Shown: positions 22,700 to 31,211 of the stretch, in pieces
Layout: each line of letters starts with the position of its first letter
Numbering within the stretch: the first letter of the stretch is position 1
NCBI GenBank assembly: GCA_900315935.1
Contig: ONBB01000024.1
Location: forward strand, 1 to 32,079
Direction: 5' to 3'
Origin: an uncultured Bacteroidales bacterium
Lineage (GTDB): Bacteria > Bacteroidota > Bacteroidia > Bacteroidales > P3
Length of the DNA stretch: 32,079 nucleotides
The notes under the pieces: generated by a model
What the model was told of the DNA's origin: nothing
Databases searched by the model: none
The model's input: only the letters and a program-made list of their open reading frames with translations
Translations under genes and position numbers: made by a program

Positions 22700-24911
22700 C
22701 ACCATCGATGTCGATGTGGTCGACTGCACCCAGCCCATCGCCGACTTCCCCCATGTGGAGACCTTCGAGGGTGGTGTACCCTGCTGGACTTTTGTCAGCG
22801 CCGACACCGCCAACGACTACCTCACGGGTGTAGCCCAGGTGGACGCCTCCACCTATGGTGCAAGCGCCTACGTGCTGAGCAGCTATGACCTTGCCGAGGA
22901 CTACAACCAGTACCTCATCAGCCCCGAGCTGGACCTGGACGAGGGTACCCAGTATGCTGTACGCTTCTGGGTGAGGGGCCGTAATGCATCGGATGTCTTC
23001 CGCGTGCGTGCCTCCAGCACCACCAACGACACCGCCGCCTTCACCACCCTGCTGGCCGATGTGAATCCTGCCCCCACCGCTTGGACCGAGGTGGCCTATA
23101 CCCTCCCTGCCGGCACCAAGTATGTGGCTATCAACTACTATGGCGATTATGCCTACTATCTCTTCGTGGGCAACTTTGAGGTGAGCGAACTCACCGAACC
23201 TTCGGTGGCCCTCGCCGGTCCCGATTCGGTGGGCACCGGTATCAATGCCGTGTACACTGCCTCCACTGTGCTGGCCGATTCGCTGGCCTGGTACGTGAAC
23301 GGTACTTTTGTCGCCGGTGGCGCCAACACCTACACCCATGTCTTCACCGCTGCCGGCAACTACCAGGTGATGGTCGAGGCCATCAATGCCGTGGGCTCGA
23401 TCTACGACACGCTCGATGTAGTCGTCTACAGCTGCGACGGCACCACCATCCCCTACGCTCCCGACTTTAGCGAGGGCTTCGGCTGCTGGTTCAACGAGAG
23501 CCGCCTCACCCAGGGCATGGGCTGGTACGCCAGCGTAGAAGCCATGACCACGCCCGTCGGCCAGGTGATCTCCCTCTCGGGTCAGGCTTCCTTCTTCGGC
23601 GTGGTGGATGTGCCGACCGACAACTGGCTGTTCAGCCCCGTCATCACCATGCCCGCTACGGGTTCCTACGAGGTGGCTTGGCAGGTGATGTCGCTCGGTG
23701 CCCCCTCCTATCCCGGCGACCACTATGGTCTGTACCTCATTGCCGGTACCGACACCACCCTCCTCTTCGAAGAGACCCTCTCCGCCGCCGACACCGTCCT
23801 CGGCCAGCGTGTGGTTCTCCTGCCCGCCAGCCTCAGCGGCGACTTCCGCTTGGCCTTCCGCCACTTCAACTGCGCCGGCGGCTATGCCGTGGTCCTCGAC
23901 CAGATTGAGCTTCGCTCCATGAGCGCCGCCATTGTCAACCTCCGCGGCCCGGCCTCGGTTCTCATCAACGAGCCCGCCACCTTCACCGCCGTCAGCAGCA
24001 ATGCCGACAGCTACGCCTGGACCGTCGACGGCAGCGCCGTGAGCGAGACCTCCGCCACCCTCACCCACACCTTCACCACCGCCGGCAACCATACCGTCAG
24101 CGTTACCGCCACCAACAGCGTGGGCAGCAACAGCGCCACCATGACTGTTACCGCCATCGACTGCGGCATCTCCACCTTCCCCTATGAGAACGGCTTCGAG
24201 AGCGAGGCTCTCAACAACTGCTGGAACCTCTTCGCCACCGATCCCATGGACTATGGCTTCCTCTTCAACGACACTCCCGAATACTCCCGCAGCGGCAACG
24301 CCTGCCTCTTCGGCGCCTACAGCGACGATGTGAATGTCGACCAGTGGGCCGTCTCGCCCGCCATCACCCTGCCCGCCGAGGCTACGAACTTTGTCCTCTC
24401 CTGGTACGTGAAGCTCAACGAGTGGGAAGGTATCCCCAGCCAATATGAGGTGCGCCTCTCCACCACCGGCCGCACTGCCGCCGACTTCACCACCACCCTC
24501 TTCAGCGAGAGTGGCGACAATGCAAACTATGAGTTCCGCAATGTGTCGCTCGCCGACTACGCCGGCCAGACCATCTACATCGCCTTCCACAACATCACCG
24601 CCATGGGTGGCGACGCCCTGGCCATCGACGACCTCCGCATCGGCGAGGGCGAGGTGAGCATCGACCAGGTGGCCTCCGCCGCCATCAGCGTCAGCCCCAA
24701 CCCCGCCACCGGCATGGTCAATGTGTCGGCTGAAGGCATTGAGGGTCGCGTGAGCGTCGAAATCGTCGACCTCAACGGCCGCGTCGTCATGCAGCAGCAG
24801 GGCAATGCCGCCAGCTACCGCTTCGACGTCTCCAACCTCGCCGCCGGCGCCTACTTCGTGCGCCTCACTGGTGAGAACACCAACGCTGTGCAGAAACTGA
24901 TTGTCAAATAA
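22614..24911 (+). CDS. T9SS surface protein, C-terminal part (continuation after frameshift)
   Basis: The ATG at 22614 is probably not a real start; true homology begins near 22650 ('TTDGMHQVVVGGTN'), continuing the broken PKD-like domain. The order is: choice-of-anchor J/cleaved-adhesin-like domain ('FPHVETFEGGVPCWTF ... YLISPELDLDEGTQYAVRFW'), PKD-like, second J-like ('GCWFNES ... NWLFSPVITMP'), PKD-like, third J-like ('FPYENGFESEALNNCWNLF ... WAVSPAITLP'), and a T9SS type A domain ('SVSPNPATGMVNVSAEG', 'VEIVDLNGRVV', 'LAAGAYFVRLTGE'). Such domains are found in gingipain-type adhesin regions and bind host or matrix polymers. On its own this fragment lacks a signal peptide and could not be exported. 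Confidence 0.75.
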   Translation: MSTVRPRATTDGMHQVVVGGTNTSGTTYDTIDVDVVDCTQPIADFPHVETFEGGVPCWTFVSADTANDYLTGVAQVDASTYGASAYVLSSYDLAEDYNQYLISPELDLDEGTQYAVRFWVRGRNASDVFRVRASSTTNDTAAFTTLLADVNPAPTAWTEVAYTLPAGTKYVAINYYGDYAYYLFVGNFEVSELTEPSVALAGPDSVGTGINAVYTASTVLADSLAWYVNGTFVAGGANTYTHVFTAAGNYQVMVEAINAVGSIYDTLDVVVYSCDGTTIPYAPDFSEGFGCWFNESRLTQGMGWYASVEAMTTPVGQVISLSGQASFFGVVDVPTDNWLFSPVITMPATGSYEVAWQVMSLGAPSYPGDHYGLYLIAGTDTTLLFEETLSAADTVLGQRVVLLPASLSGDFRLAFRHFNCAGGYAVVLDQIELRSMSAAIVNLRGPASVLINEPATFTAVSSNADSYAWTVDGSAVSETSATLTHTFTTAGNHTVSVTATNSVGSNSATMTVTAIDCGISTFPYENGFESEALNNCWNLFATDPMDYGFLFNDTPEYSRSGNACLFGAYSDDVNVDQWAVSPAITLPAEATNFVLSWYVKLNEWEGIPSQYEVRLSTTGRTAADFTTTLFSESGDNANYEFRNVSLADYAGQTIYIAFHNITAMGGDALAIDDLRIGEGEVSIDQVASAAISVSPNPATGMVNVSAEGIEGRVSVEIVDLNGRVVMQQQGNAASYRFDVSNLAAGAYFVRLTGENTNAVQKLIVK

Positions 24912-24928
24912 GGTTCCGCACCGCTCCC

Positions 24929-24960
24929 AAGGGGGTGTCCTCTGACCGGGGCACCCTCTT
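24929..24960 (+). terminator. Likely terminator after the T9SS gene
   Basis: A 9-bp stem (AAGGGGGTG with CACCCTCTT, one G-U), extended by CC/GG, lies about 20 bp after the stop. The following T run is poor. Confidence 0.5.
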
Positions 24961-24986
24961 CCAAACCGAAACAAGGAAACACCGCC

Positions 24987-25313
24987 ATGAGTTGGCTCAT
25001 ACTTATACTGGCCGGACTGTGTGAGGTGGGCTTCGCCTTCTGCCTCGGCAAGACCAAGGGACTCGTCGGACTGCCCTACTGGGAGTGGATGGGTGCCTTT
25101 GCCGTGTTCTATGTGCTGAGCGCCGTGCTGTTGGCCAAGGCCACCCAGACGCTGCCCATCGGCACCGCCTACCCCGTGTGGACCGGCATCGGCGCCCTGG
25201 GCTCCGTGCTGGTCGGCATCTTCATCTTCCACGAGCCCGCCACTTTCTGGCGACTCTTCTTCATCACCACCCTCACCGCCTCCATCATCGGACTGAAAAT
25301 AGTATCGGAATAA
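24987..25313 (+). CDS. Small multidrug resistance (SMR) family exporter, SugE/Gdx-like
   Basis: 108 residues with four membrane segments. The essential Glu13 lies in the first helix ('LAGLCEVGFAFCLG'), and the family stretch 'TQTLPIGTAYPVWTGIGALGSVLVGIFIFHEP' (split here for family context) is clear. The features look closer to the SugE/Gdx (guanidinium/H+ antiport) branch than to EmrE. That subgroup call is tentative. No guanidine riboswitch is visible in the 75 bp upstream. It functions as a dual-topology or antiparallel dimer in the inner membrane. Confidence 0.9.
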   Translation: MSWLILILAGLCEVGFAFCLGKTKGLVGLPYWEWMGAFAVFYVLSAVLLAKATQTLPIGTAYPVWTGIGALGSVLVGIFIFHEPATFWRLFFITTLTASIIGLKIVSE

Positions 25314-25325
25314 ACATATAAAGCT

Positions 25326-25784
25326 ATGAAAATAAAATATCTGAGACTAAAGAATTGGTTGTTGATTTCGCTGGGAAGCCTACTGGGTATACAAGTGGGC
25401 TGTAGCAAAATATCCACCGAAGAATACGGCTGTCCCGAAAGATACTACCGTGCCAAAGGCACCGTCGTCAACGAAGAGGGAGACCCAATCCCCGGAATCG
25501 GTGTACAGAAGACGCGGGACTGGGAAAACAGAGGAGGCGAATGGGCCTATGTCGACACCACCGATGCCGATGGTCGTTTCGACGTTTGGACAAACTACCC
25601 TGACTCCAACAACTTCTCCACAGTCAGTTTCTTCGACATCGATGGGGAAGAAAATGGTAGCTATCGTGACACCACGGTGGCCGTCTCGTTCGACGGAGTG
25701 CCACTGCGTGGCGGCGACGGCAACTGGAACGAAGGCACCGCCACCAAAGAAATCACCGTCACCCTCCACCGCATCGACAAATAA
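25326..25784 (+). CDS. Putative lipoprotein, resembles the radical SAM-associated lipoprotein family
   Basis: 152 residues. A lipoprotein signal ends in 'GIQVGC' (Cys26). After it comes 'EYGCPERYYRAKGTVVNEEGDPIPGIGV', a carboxypeptidase-regulatory-like beta domain that recalls the 'radical SAM-associated putative lipoprotein' family of Bacteroidota (from memory, not checked). 'TTDADGRFDVWTN' and a final 'KEITVTLHRID' complete the beta sandwich. The gene lies 13 bp after the SMR gene. The expected partner radical SAM gene is not next to it. The only radical SAM gene in the window, at 11661, looks like a different type. The gene is somewhat AT-richer than its neighbours. Confidence 0.7.
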   Translation: MKIKYLRLKNWLLISLGSLLGIQVGCSKISTEEYGCPERYYRAKGTVVNEEGDPIPGIGVQKTRDWENRGGEWAYVDTTDADGRFDVWTNYPDSNNFSTVSFFDIDGEENGSYRDTTVAVSFDGVPLRGGDGNWNEGTATKEITVTLHRIDK

Positions 25785-25856
25785 AAAACTAACTGGCACA
25801 ATAAAACAGTATATTCCACGTTGTATTTAACTAGAAAAAAGAATAATAACAATCAT

Positions 25857-26894
25857 ATGGAAAAGAAAGACCTCCTGAAAGAAACCGTCAAGCACATTGA
25901 CATCAAGAAGTACGACAGTACCGAGCTTATCGACGCCATGCGCCACATGAGCTTCACCAGCCGCGACACCGCCCGTGCCGCCGACATCCTCTGCCAGATG
26001 CTGGCCGAGAAGGACTGCACCAACATCCTCACCCTGGCCGGCTCCACCTCCGCCGCTGGGTGCATGCAGGTGTACGTCGACATGGTGCGCAACAAGATGA
26101 TCGACGCCGTGGTCGCCACCGGCGCCTCCATCATCGATATGGACCTCTTCGAGGCGCTCGGCTACAAGCACTACATCGGCACCAAAGAGAATGTCGTGCC
26201 CGACACCACCCTCCGCGAGCTCTATATCGACCGCATCTATGACACTTTCATCGACGAGGAGGAGCTGCAGGCCTGCGACCAGACCACCTGCGATGTGGCC
26301 GACCTGCTCGAACCCCGCCCCTACAGCAGCCGCGAATTCATCTACGAACTCGGCAAATGGCTGGCCGATGGCCACAGCGTGAAGAAAGACAGCCTCATCC
26401 AGACCTGCTACGAGTGCGGCGTGCCTATCTTCGTCCCCGCTTTCAGCGACAGCAGCGCCGGCTTCGGCATCGGCAAGCACCAGTGGCTGCGCAAGAAAGA
26501 AGGCAAGCCCTATGTCAGCATCGACAGCGTGGCCGACTTCCTCGAACTTACCGAGATCAAGATGAACAGCCCCGAGAGCGGCCTCTTCATGGTCGGCGGC
26601 GGCACCCCCAAGAACTTCGCACAGGACACCGTCGTCTGCGCTGAAATCCTCGGCGTCGAGGTACCCATGCACAAATACGCCATCCAGATTACCGTGGCCG
26701 ACGTGCGCGACGGCGCCTGCTCCTCCAGCACCCTCCTCGAGGCCGGCAGCTGGGGCAAGGTGAGCGAGGAACTGCAGCAGATGGTCTATGCCGAAGGCAC
26801 CACCGTCATCCCTGCCATCGCTTCCTACGCCTATCACAACGGCGCCTGGAAGCAGCGCGAGTACAAGAACTGGCAGAAACTCTTCCAAAAATAA
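25857..26894 (+). CDS. Deoxyhypusine synthase-like protein (polyamine metabolism)
   Basis: 345 residues from the ATG at 25857; an in-frame codon at 25821 would add a Lys/Asn-rich tail and is unlikely. The NAD-binding deoxyhypusine-synthase fold is recognisable: 'LAGSTSAAGCM' (60-70), 'VVATGASI' (85-92), 'DLFEALGYKHYIG', 'VPIFVPAFSDSSAG' (189-202), 'FMVGGGTPKNF' (244-254). 'EAGSWGKV' has Lys301 where the catalytic lysine of eukaryotic enzymes sits. Bacteria lack eIF5A, so such proteins probably transfer aminobutyl groups between polyamines (homospermidine/spermidine-type synthesis). The exact product is unknown. An intrinsic terminator follows directly. Confidence 0.88.
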   Translation: MEKKDLLKETVKHIDIKKYDSTELIDAMRHMSFTSRDTARAADILCQMLAEKDCTNILTLAGSTSAAGCMQVYVDMVRNKMIDAVVATGASIIDMDLFEALGYKHYIGTKENVVPDTTLRELYIDRIYDTFIDEEELQACDQTTCDVADLLEPRPYSSREFIYELGKWLADGHSVKKDSLIQTCYECGVPIFVPAFSDSSAGFGIGKHQWLRKKEGKPYVSIDSVADFLELTEIKMNSPESGLFMVGGGTPKNFAQDTVVCAEILGVEVPMHKYAIQITVADVRDGACSSSTLLEAGSWGKVSEELQQMVYAEGTTVIPAIASYAYHNGAWKQREYKNWQKLFQK

Positions 26895-26916
26895 TCTACC
26901 AATATTGGTTATGCCT

Positions 26917-26945
26917 GCGGAGTGCCACTCCGCCGGTTTTTTTTT
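26917..26945 (+). terminator. Terminator after the deoxyhypusine synthase-like gene
   Basis: GCGGAGT (26917-26923) pairs with ACTCCGC (26927-26933), followed by a run of nine T residues. Confidence 0.88.
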
Positions 26946-26993
26946 ACTCTGTAAGTTCTTGCCCCCCTCTTGCATATATATATTAATAAAAGG

Positions 26994-27728
26994 ATGAAGA
27001 AACTGACAGTTCTACTATTTGCCGCGATGCTGTTTGCAGGCTGCATGATGGATAAGCCAACGGTAAAGAACTACCGTAGGGTGGTCAAGATGGACAACCT
27101 CACACCCGTAACAGTGGAACAACTGCGACAAATAATCTCTGCCGACACCACGCATTATAAGGTGGTGGTGCTGACCAGTTCATGCTGCGGTTTCTGCATA
27201 ATGAGTATGCGCGACGTCTACCCACGGAAGATGGCCGAGTGCGATAGCAGCCAAGTTCGCTGGTATTTCGTGGAAAAGAGCTACAGCACGGCGCAGTACA
27301 TGGACAAGGTGTTCAAGAGCTACCATATCGAAGAACCCCGCTACTGGATCAACGACACTCTGCCGCAGTACCGCCCGCTGATGATGAAGAGCATGTGGTC
27401 GGTGGTGTGGAACGTCATCTTTCACTATGGTGAGAGTCTTGAGGAGTCAGGATACGATGTTGCCGACAACTACCTGAACAATGTTGTGAATGCCATTGCT
27501 CCGCAGCCGCAACTCATCACAGGTCCCAACGGCATCCCCACCACGGTGATGCTCGACCCACAGGGCCGCATGAAATGCACCTACGTCATCGATGAATTTG
27601 GCAACACGACGTTTGAGCCCACCGACATACGCAACATAAACGTCCCCGTAACCGAACTGGACTACACCAAAGTCGACACCCTCTCTTATGCCCCGCAGAT
27701 CTGCTCTCCGGATGGCCAATGCAATTGA
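26994..27728 (+). CDS. Thioredoxin-fold lipoprotein
   Basis: 244 residues from the ATG at 26994, preceded by AAAAGG. The lipoprotein signal ends at Cys17 ('MLFAGC'). A thioredoxin-like domain carries the redox motif C65-G-F-C68 after 'VVVLTSS', and the later 'NGIPTTVMLDPQGR' has the usual cis-Pro position. An insertion of about 80 residues separates the two, larger than in plain thioredoxins. The C-terminal tail has two more cysteines ('ICSPDGQC'). Likely a periplasm-facing thiol oxidoreductase anchored in a membrane; partner unknown. It is a single gene with its own terminator. Confidence 0.8.
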   Translation: MKKLTVLLFAAMLFAGCMMDKPTVKNYRRVVKMDNLTPVTVEQLRQIISADTTHYKVVVLTSSCCGFCIMSMRDVYPRKMAECDSSQVRWYFVEKSYSTAQYMDKVFKSYHIEEPRYWINDTLPQYRPLMMKSMWSVVWNVIFHYGESLEESGYDVADNYLNNVVNAIAPQPQLITGPNGIPTTVMLDPQGRMKCTYVIDEFGNTTFEPTDIRNINVPVTELDYTKVDTLSYAPQICSPDGQCN

Positions 27729-27760
27729 AAAATAGTGAGATAAACCAGACTTATCCTATA

Positions 27761-27789
27761 AATCCGCATAATGAGTGCGGATTTTTTTG
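27761..27789 (+). terminator. Terminator after the thioredoxin-fold lipoprotein gene
   Basis: AATCCGCA (27761-27768) pairs with TGCGGATT (27776-27783), followed by T residues. Confidence 0.9.
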
Positions 27790-27854
27790 TACCTCCTGTA
27801 GTTTTTTGAGGCGTTTTTGCGTTTAACTAGGTGTGAAACATTTAAAAATTTAAT

Positions 27855-30800
27855 ATGATGAAAAAACTTTGTATTTTACTGATGGCCTTAATGGCTATGA
27901 CGGCTGCGGTGGCGCAGCCTGTCAGGGCAATTCCCTATCTGGAGAGTTTCGAGAACGGTATCGGCGACTGGCGTACCGTTGACGGCGACGGCGACGGCTA
28001 CGGCTGGCGCCGGGTTGACTATTCGTCCGTCCCCTCTATGTTCGCCCCGCTGGGCTATTTCGCCCACGATGGCAGTTCGGTTCTCTATTCCGAATCGGTC
28101 TACGACTCGGTGCCGCTCAATCCGTCGAACTGGGCGATTAGCCCTGTGATTGAGATTCCGGCCTCGATTTCCGACTCGGTCCAGTTCTCCTGGTGGGTGA
28201 AGTCGTTTGCCTCCGGCGTGGGCGACCACTACGAGGTGCTTCTCGCCATGGTGAACGACACTGTGGTGGACACCACGCGCTTCACCGATTTGCTTTTCTC
28301 GGAGACTATCAGTGCCAATACCTACCAGCAGCGGTCGGTGAATCTGTCGGACTATGCCGGCCTGTGGGTGCGCCTGGCTTTCCACCACTACAATTCCAAT
28401 GGCTCGTCGCTGCAGGTTGACTATGTGTCGGTGGGCAACGACAGCCTGCCGCTGGTGCGCCTGACGGGTCCCCTCAGCATCGATGCCGGCGACACGGCCA
28501 CTTTCATGGCGCAGCTGCTCAGCGGCTCCACCTCGGGGCTGACCTACAGCTGGATATGCGACGATGCCGGCTATATGGAATATGTGATCAGCGCCATCAA
28601 CCGTGTGGTGTGGAACGACGGCGGTCTGTTCCGCATCGGCGTGGTGGCCACGAATGCCTTCGGCAGCGACACCGCCTGGATGGATGTCGTGGTGAGCGAC
28701 TGCGGCCTGATGGACACCCTCCCCTTCATTGAGAATTTTGATGCCCTCAGCACCACCCGCAACTGCTGGAAGATGATTGACGACGACGGCAACGGCACCG
28801 CCTGGACCATGCGTGACGGCTGGGTCGAGTCCAATTCCGTTACTTTCTTCGGCCTGGTTCCCGATGCCGACAACTGGCTGATTTCGCCTCCCATCGCGCT
28901 CGGCGGCCTCAACACGCAGTTCACCTGGCAGGTGCGCCCGGCCAATTTCTCGCTGCCGGCCGAGCACTATACTGTGTACGTCAGCACCGGCAACGGCGAT
29001 GTGTACGACATGAGCCGCTACACGCCCGTGTTCTACGAGACGCTTACCGCCGACAGCAACTGGCAGATGCGTTTCCTCTCGCTGGCCGACTATGCCGACG
29101 ACACCATCCGCATCGCGTTCCGCCACCACCTGACCAACGACCAGGAGGCCCTGCAGTTGAGCAATATCGCCATCGAGCCTGCCGGAGCCCCCATCGTGCA
29201 GCTGCATGCCCCCAGCCGTGCCATCGTGGGCGACAGCGTGCGCTTCCGCCTCGACACCTTCAGCGTCTCGGCTATCTACGACATCACCTGGCGCGTGCAG
29301 ATTGATACGTTTGGCAACTACGCCACCTACTCCACCCTCGACCCGTTCGCTTTCATGTGGGACGAGTTCACCACCGAAGGCTACTACCGCATCTATGTCG
29401 ACGTAACCAACGATGAGGGCACCACCTCCGACTCGGCGCTCGTATACGTGAAGATTTGCGGTATCATCGACAGCCTGCCCTACCTGCACACCTTCGGCAT
29501 CGACGAGGACTGCTGGCGCTTCAGCGACGGCTGGTTTGTGGGCGACGAGATGATTGTCGACGGCAACGTCGTGCCCGCCGCCGTCAGCTTCTCGCACGAC
29601 GACTTTGGCAACGACCTGCGCCCCGACAACCGCCTCGGCACCCCCTACATCCATATTCCCGACAGCACCTATGAGCTCCGTTTCTTGGCTACCGAAGCCT
29701 ACTCCCTCTACTCCGACTATGCCTACGACCACTACAGCGTCATTGCCCGTGCGAACGGTGTAACCGACACCCTGCTGCGCAGCGTGGTGGGCACCAACGA
29801 CCTGCAGCGCCACCGCATCTACCTCGGCGCCTATGCCGGCAAGAACGTGCAGTTCGAGTTCTACCACAAGGCTTCCCCCATGGGCTACGGCCTGCAGCTG
29901 GCCCAGGTCGAGGTGGCTCCTGTCGCCGAGCCTGAGGTGGCCATCCTGGCCCCCGTCCGCGGCAGAACGGGCGAGCAGATTTCGCTTGGCTCCAATGTAA
30001 CCAGCAGCGAGGTGCTGGCCTACCAGTGGACGCTCCCCAGCGCCACCGCCGACACCCTCACCGCCCCCTCCCTCACCGCCCAGTGGAACACCGCCGGCAC
30101 CTACTCCATCATCCTCACCGTTACCTCGCCCCTCTACGGCGCCTTCAGCGACACGGCCCAGATTGAAATCATCGAGTGCTCCGGCATCGAGGAGCTGCCC
30201 TACACCGAGCACTTCGACGTCGACATGGCCTGCTGGCAGTCCTTCGACCTCGACGGCGACGGCTACGGCTGGGAGATGGCCGTCGGCAACGACCCCATGG
30301 ATCGCATCTTCGGCGCCGGCATGGCCTATGGCGCCAGCGGCAACGCCCTGGTCTCCTGGTCCACCCGCCCGTTGGGCAGCCTCTTCTCCTACGCTATGAG
30401 CGGCAACGGCGTCAGCCTCTCGGCCAACAACATGCTCGTCTCGCCGGCCGTTACCCTGCCCGATACCGGTGCCTGGCACTTCTCTTTCCAGGCCGTCAGC
30501 GCAGCTACCCGCTTTGCCGAACTCTTCGAGACCGTCAGCGACATGTACGACTCCGTCGAGGTGCTCCTGACCACCGTGGCTCCCTCCGCCAACCCCTCTC
30601 TGTCCGACTTCACCGTCCTGCTGCCCATGCAGGAGGTCGATGCCAGCACCTACGACGAAATCTCCGTCAGCCTCGAGAACTACCTCGGCCAGACCGTCTA
30701 CATCGCCCTGCGCCACCGTTCGAGCGGCAAGGTGGGCCTCCTGATTGACGAGGTGTCGATTAACATCGTCGAGCCCACCATGTACACCGTTACCGTAACC

Positions 30801-31211
30801 AGCTCCGACCCCTCCATGGGCTACGTCGAGGGTGGCGCCACCGTGGCCGAGGGCTCGGCCCTCACCATCAGCGCCGCCGGCCTCCCGGGCTTCCACTTCG
30901 TGCAGTGGAACGACGGCAACACCGACAGCGTCCGCACCGTTACCGTTACCGCCAATGTCGCCTACACCGCCTACTTCGCCGCCAATGTCGGCGTGGAGGA
31001 TGTGGAGGAGAGCACCATCGTCATCCGCCCGTTAGAGGGTGCCATCCTTGTCGAGGGCAACGACGAGCAGTGGCCGGTGCGTGTGTTCGACCTCGCAGGC
31101 CGACTGGTCAGCCAGCAGCGCGCCGTCGTCAGCCGCCACCCCGTGGCACAGGCCGGTGTCTACGTCGTCCAGGTTGGCCAACGGCATGTCCGCAAGGTGT
31201 ACGTCCGCTAA
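27855..31211 (+). CDS. Large T9SS surface protein with repeated choice-of-anchor J and PKD-like domains
   Basis: 1118 residues. A signal peptide (1 to about 21, ending AVAQ) is followed by four choice-of-anchor J/cleaved-adhesin-like domains, beginning near residues 25, 290, 540 and 785. Each has a 'LPY/IPY...F', 'W' and '(L/I)SP..I' pattern. PKD/Ig-like domains ('LTGPLSIDAGDTATF', 'LHAPSRAIVGDSVRF', 'ILAPVRGRTGEQISL') separate them. An InlB-like repeat follows (about 970-1040, 'FHFVQWNDGNTDSVRTVTV'), then a T9SS type A domain (about 1045-1118, 'VRVFDLAGRLV', 'VAQAGVYVVQV'). It is probably a surface adhesin or polymer binder; no catalytic motif is seen. It shares architecture with the frameshifted gene at 21827 and the InlB-like domain with the HDT protein at 781. 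Confidence 0.9.
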   Translation: MMKKLCILLMALMAMTAAVAQPVRAIPYLESFENGIGDWRTVDGDGDGYGWRRVDYSSVPSMFAPLGYFAHDGSSVLYSESVYDSVPLNPSNWAISPVIEIPASISDSVQFSWWVKSFASGVGDHYEVLLAMVNDTVVDTTRFTDLLFSETISANTYQQRSVNLSDYAGLWVRLAFHHYNSNGSSLQVDYVSVGNDSLPLVRLTGPLSIDAGDTATFMAQLLSGSTSGLTYSWICDDAGYMEYVISAINRVVWNDGGLFRIGVVATNAFGSDTAWMDVVVSDCGLMDTLPFIENFDALSTTRNCWKMIDDDGNGTAWTMRDGWVESNSVTFFGLVPDADNWLISPPIALGGLNTQFTWQVRPANFSLPAEHYTVYVSTGNGDVYDMSRYTPVFYETLTADSNWQMRFLSLADYADDTIRIAFRHHLTNDQEALQLSNIAIEPAGAPIVQLHAPSRAIVGDSVRFRLDTFSVSAIYDITWRVQIDTFGNYATYSTLDPFAFMWDEFTTEGYYRIYVDVTNDEGTTSDSALVYVKICGIIDSLPYLHTFGIDEDCWRFSDGWFVGDEMIVDGNVVPAAVSFSHDDFGNDLRPDNRLGTPYIHIPDSTYELRFLATEAYSLYSDYAYDHYSVIARANGVTDTLLRSVVGTNDLQRHRIYLGAYAGKNVQFEFYHKASPMGYGLQLAQVEVAPVAEPEVAILAPVRGRTGEQISLGSNVTSSEVLAYQWTLPSATADTLTAPSLTAQWNTAGTYSIILTVTSPLYGAFSDTAQIEIIECSGIEELPYTEHFDVDMACWQSFDLDGDGYGWEMAVGNDPMDRIFGAGMAYGASGNALVSWSTRPLGSLFSYAMSGNGVSLSANNMLVSPAVTLPDTGAWHFSFQAVSAATRFAELFETVSDMYDSVEVLLTTVAPSANPSLSDFTVLLPMQEVDASTYDEISVSLENYLGQTVYIALRHRSSGKVGLLIDEVSINIVEPTMYTVTVTSSDPSMGYVEGGATVAEGSALTISAAGLPGFHFVQWNDGNTDSVRTVTVTANVAYTAYFAANVGVEDVEESTIVIRPLEGAILVEGNDEQWPVRVFDLAGRLVSQQRAVVSRHPVAQAGVYVVQVGQRHVRKVYVR

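Noticed and set aside
24912-24986. Guanidine riboswitch before the SMR exporter
   Set aside because: The stretch is short and dominated by a terminator-like hairpin; no paired ACGR loops or ykkC-like motifs are visible.
22575-25232. 885-codon and similar very long antisense frames (also 27888-30896 and 847-2154)
   Set aside because: They mirror the codon bias and repeats of the T9SS genes, show no domain or signal, and run past the ends of the real genes. They are by-products of composition.
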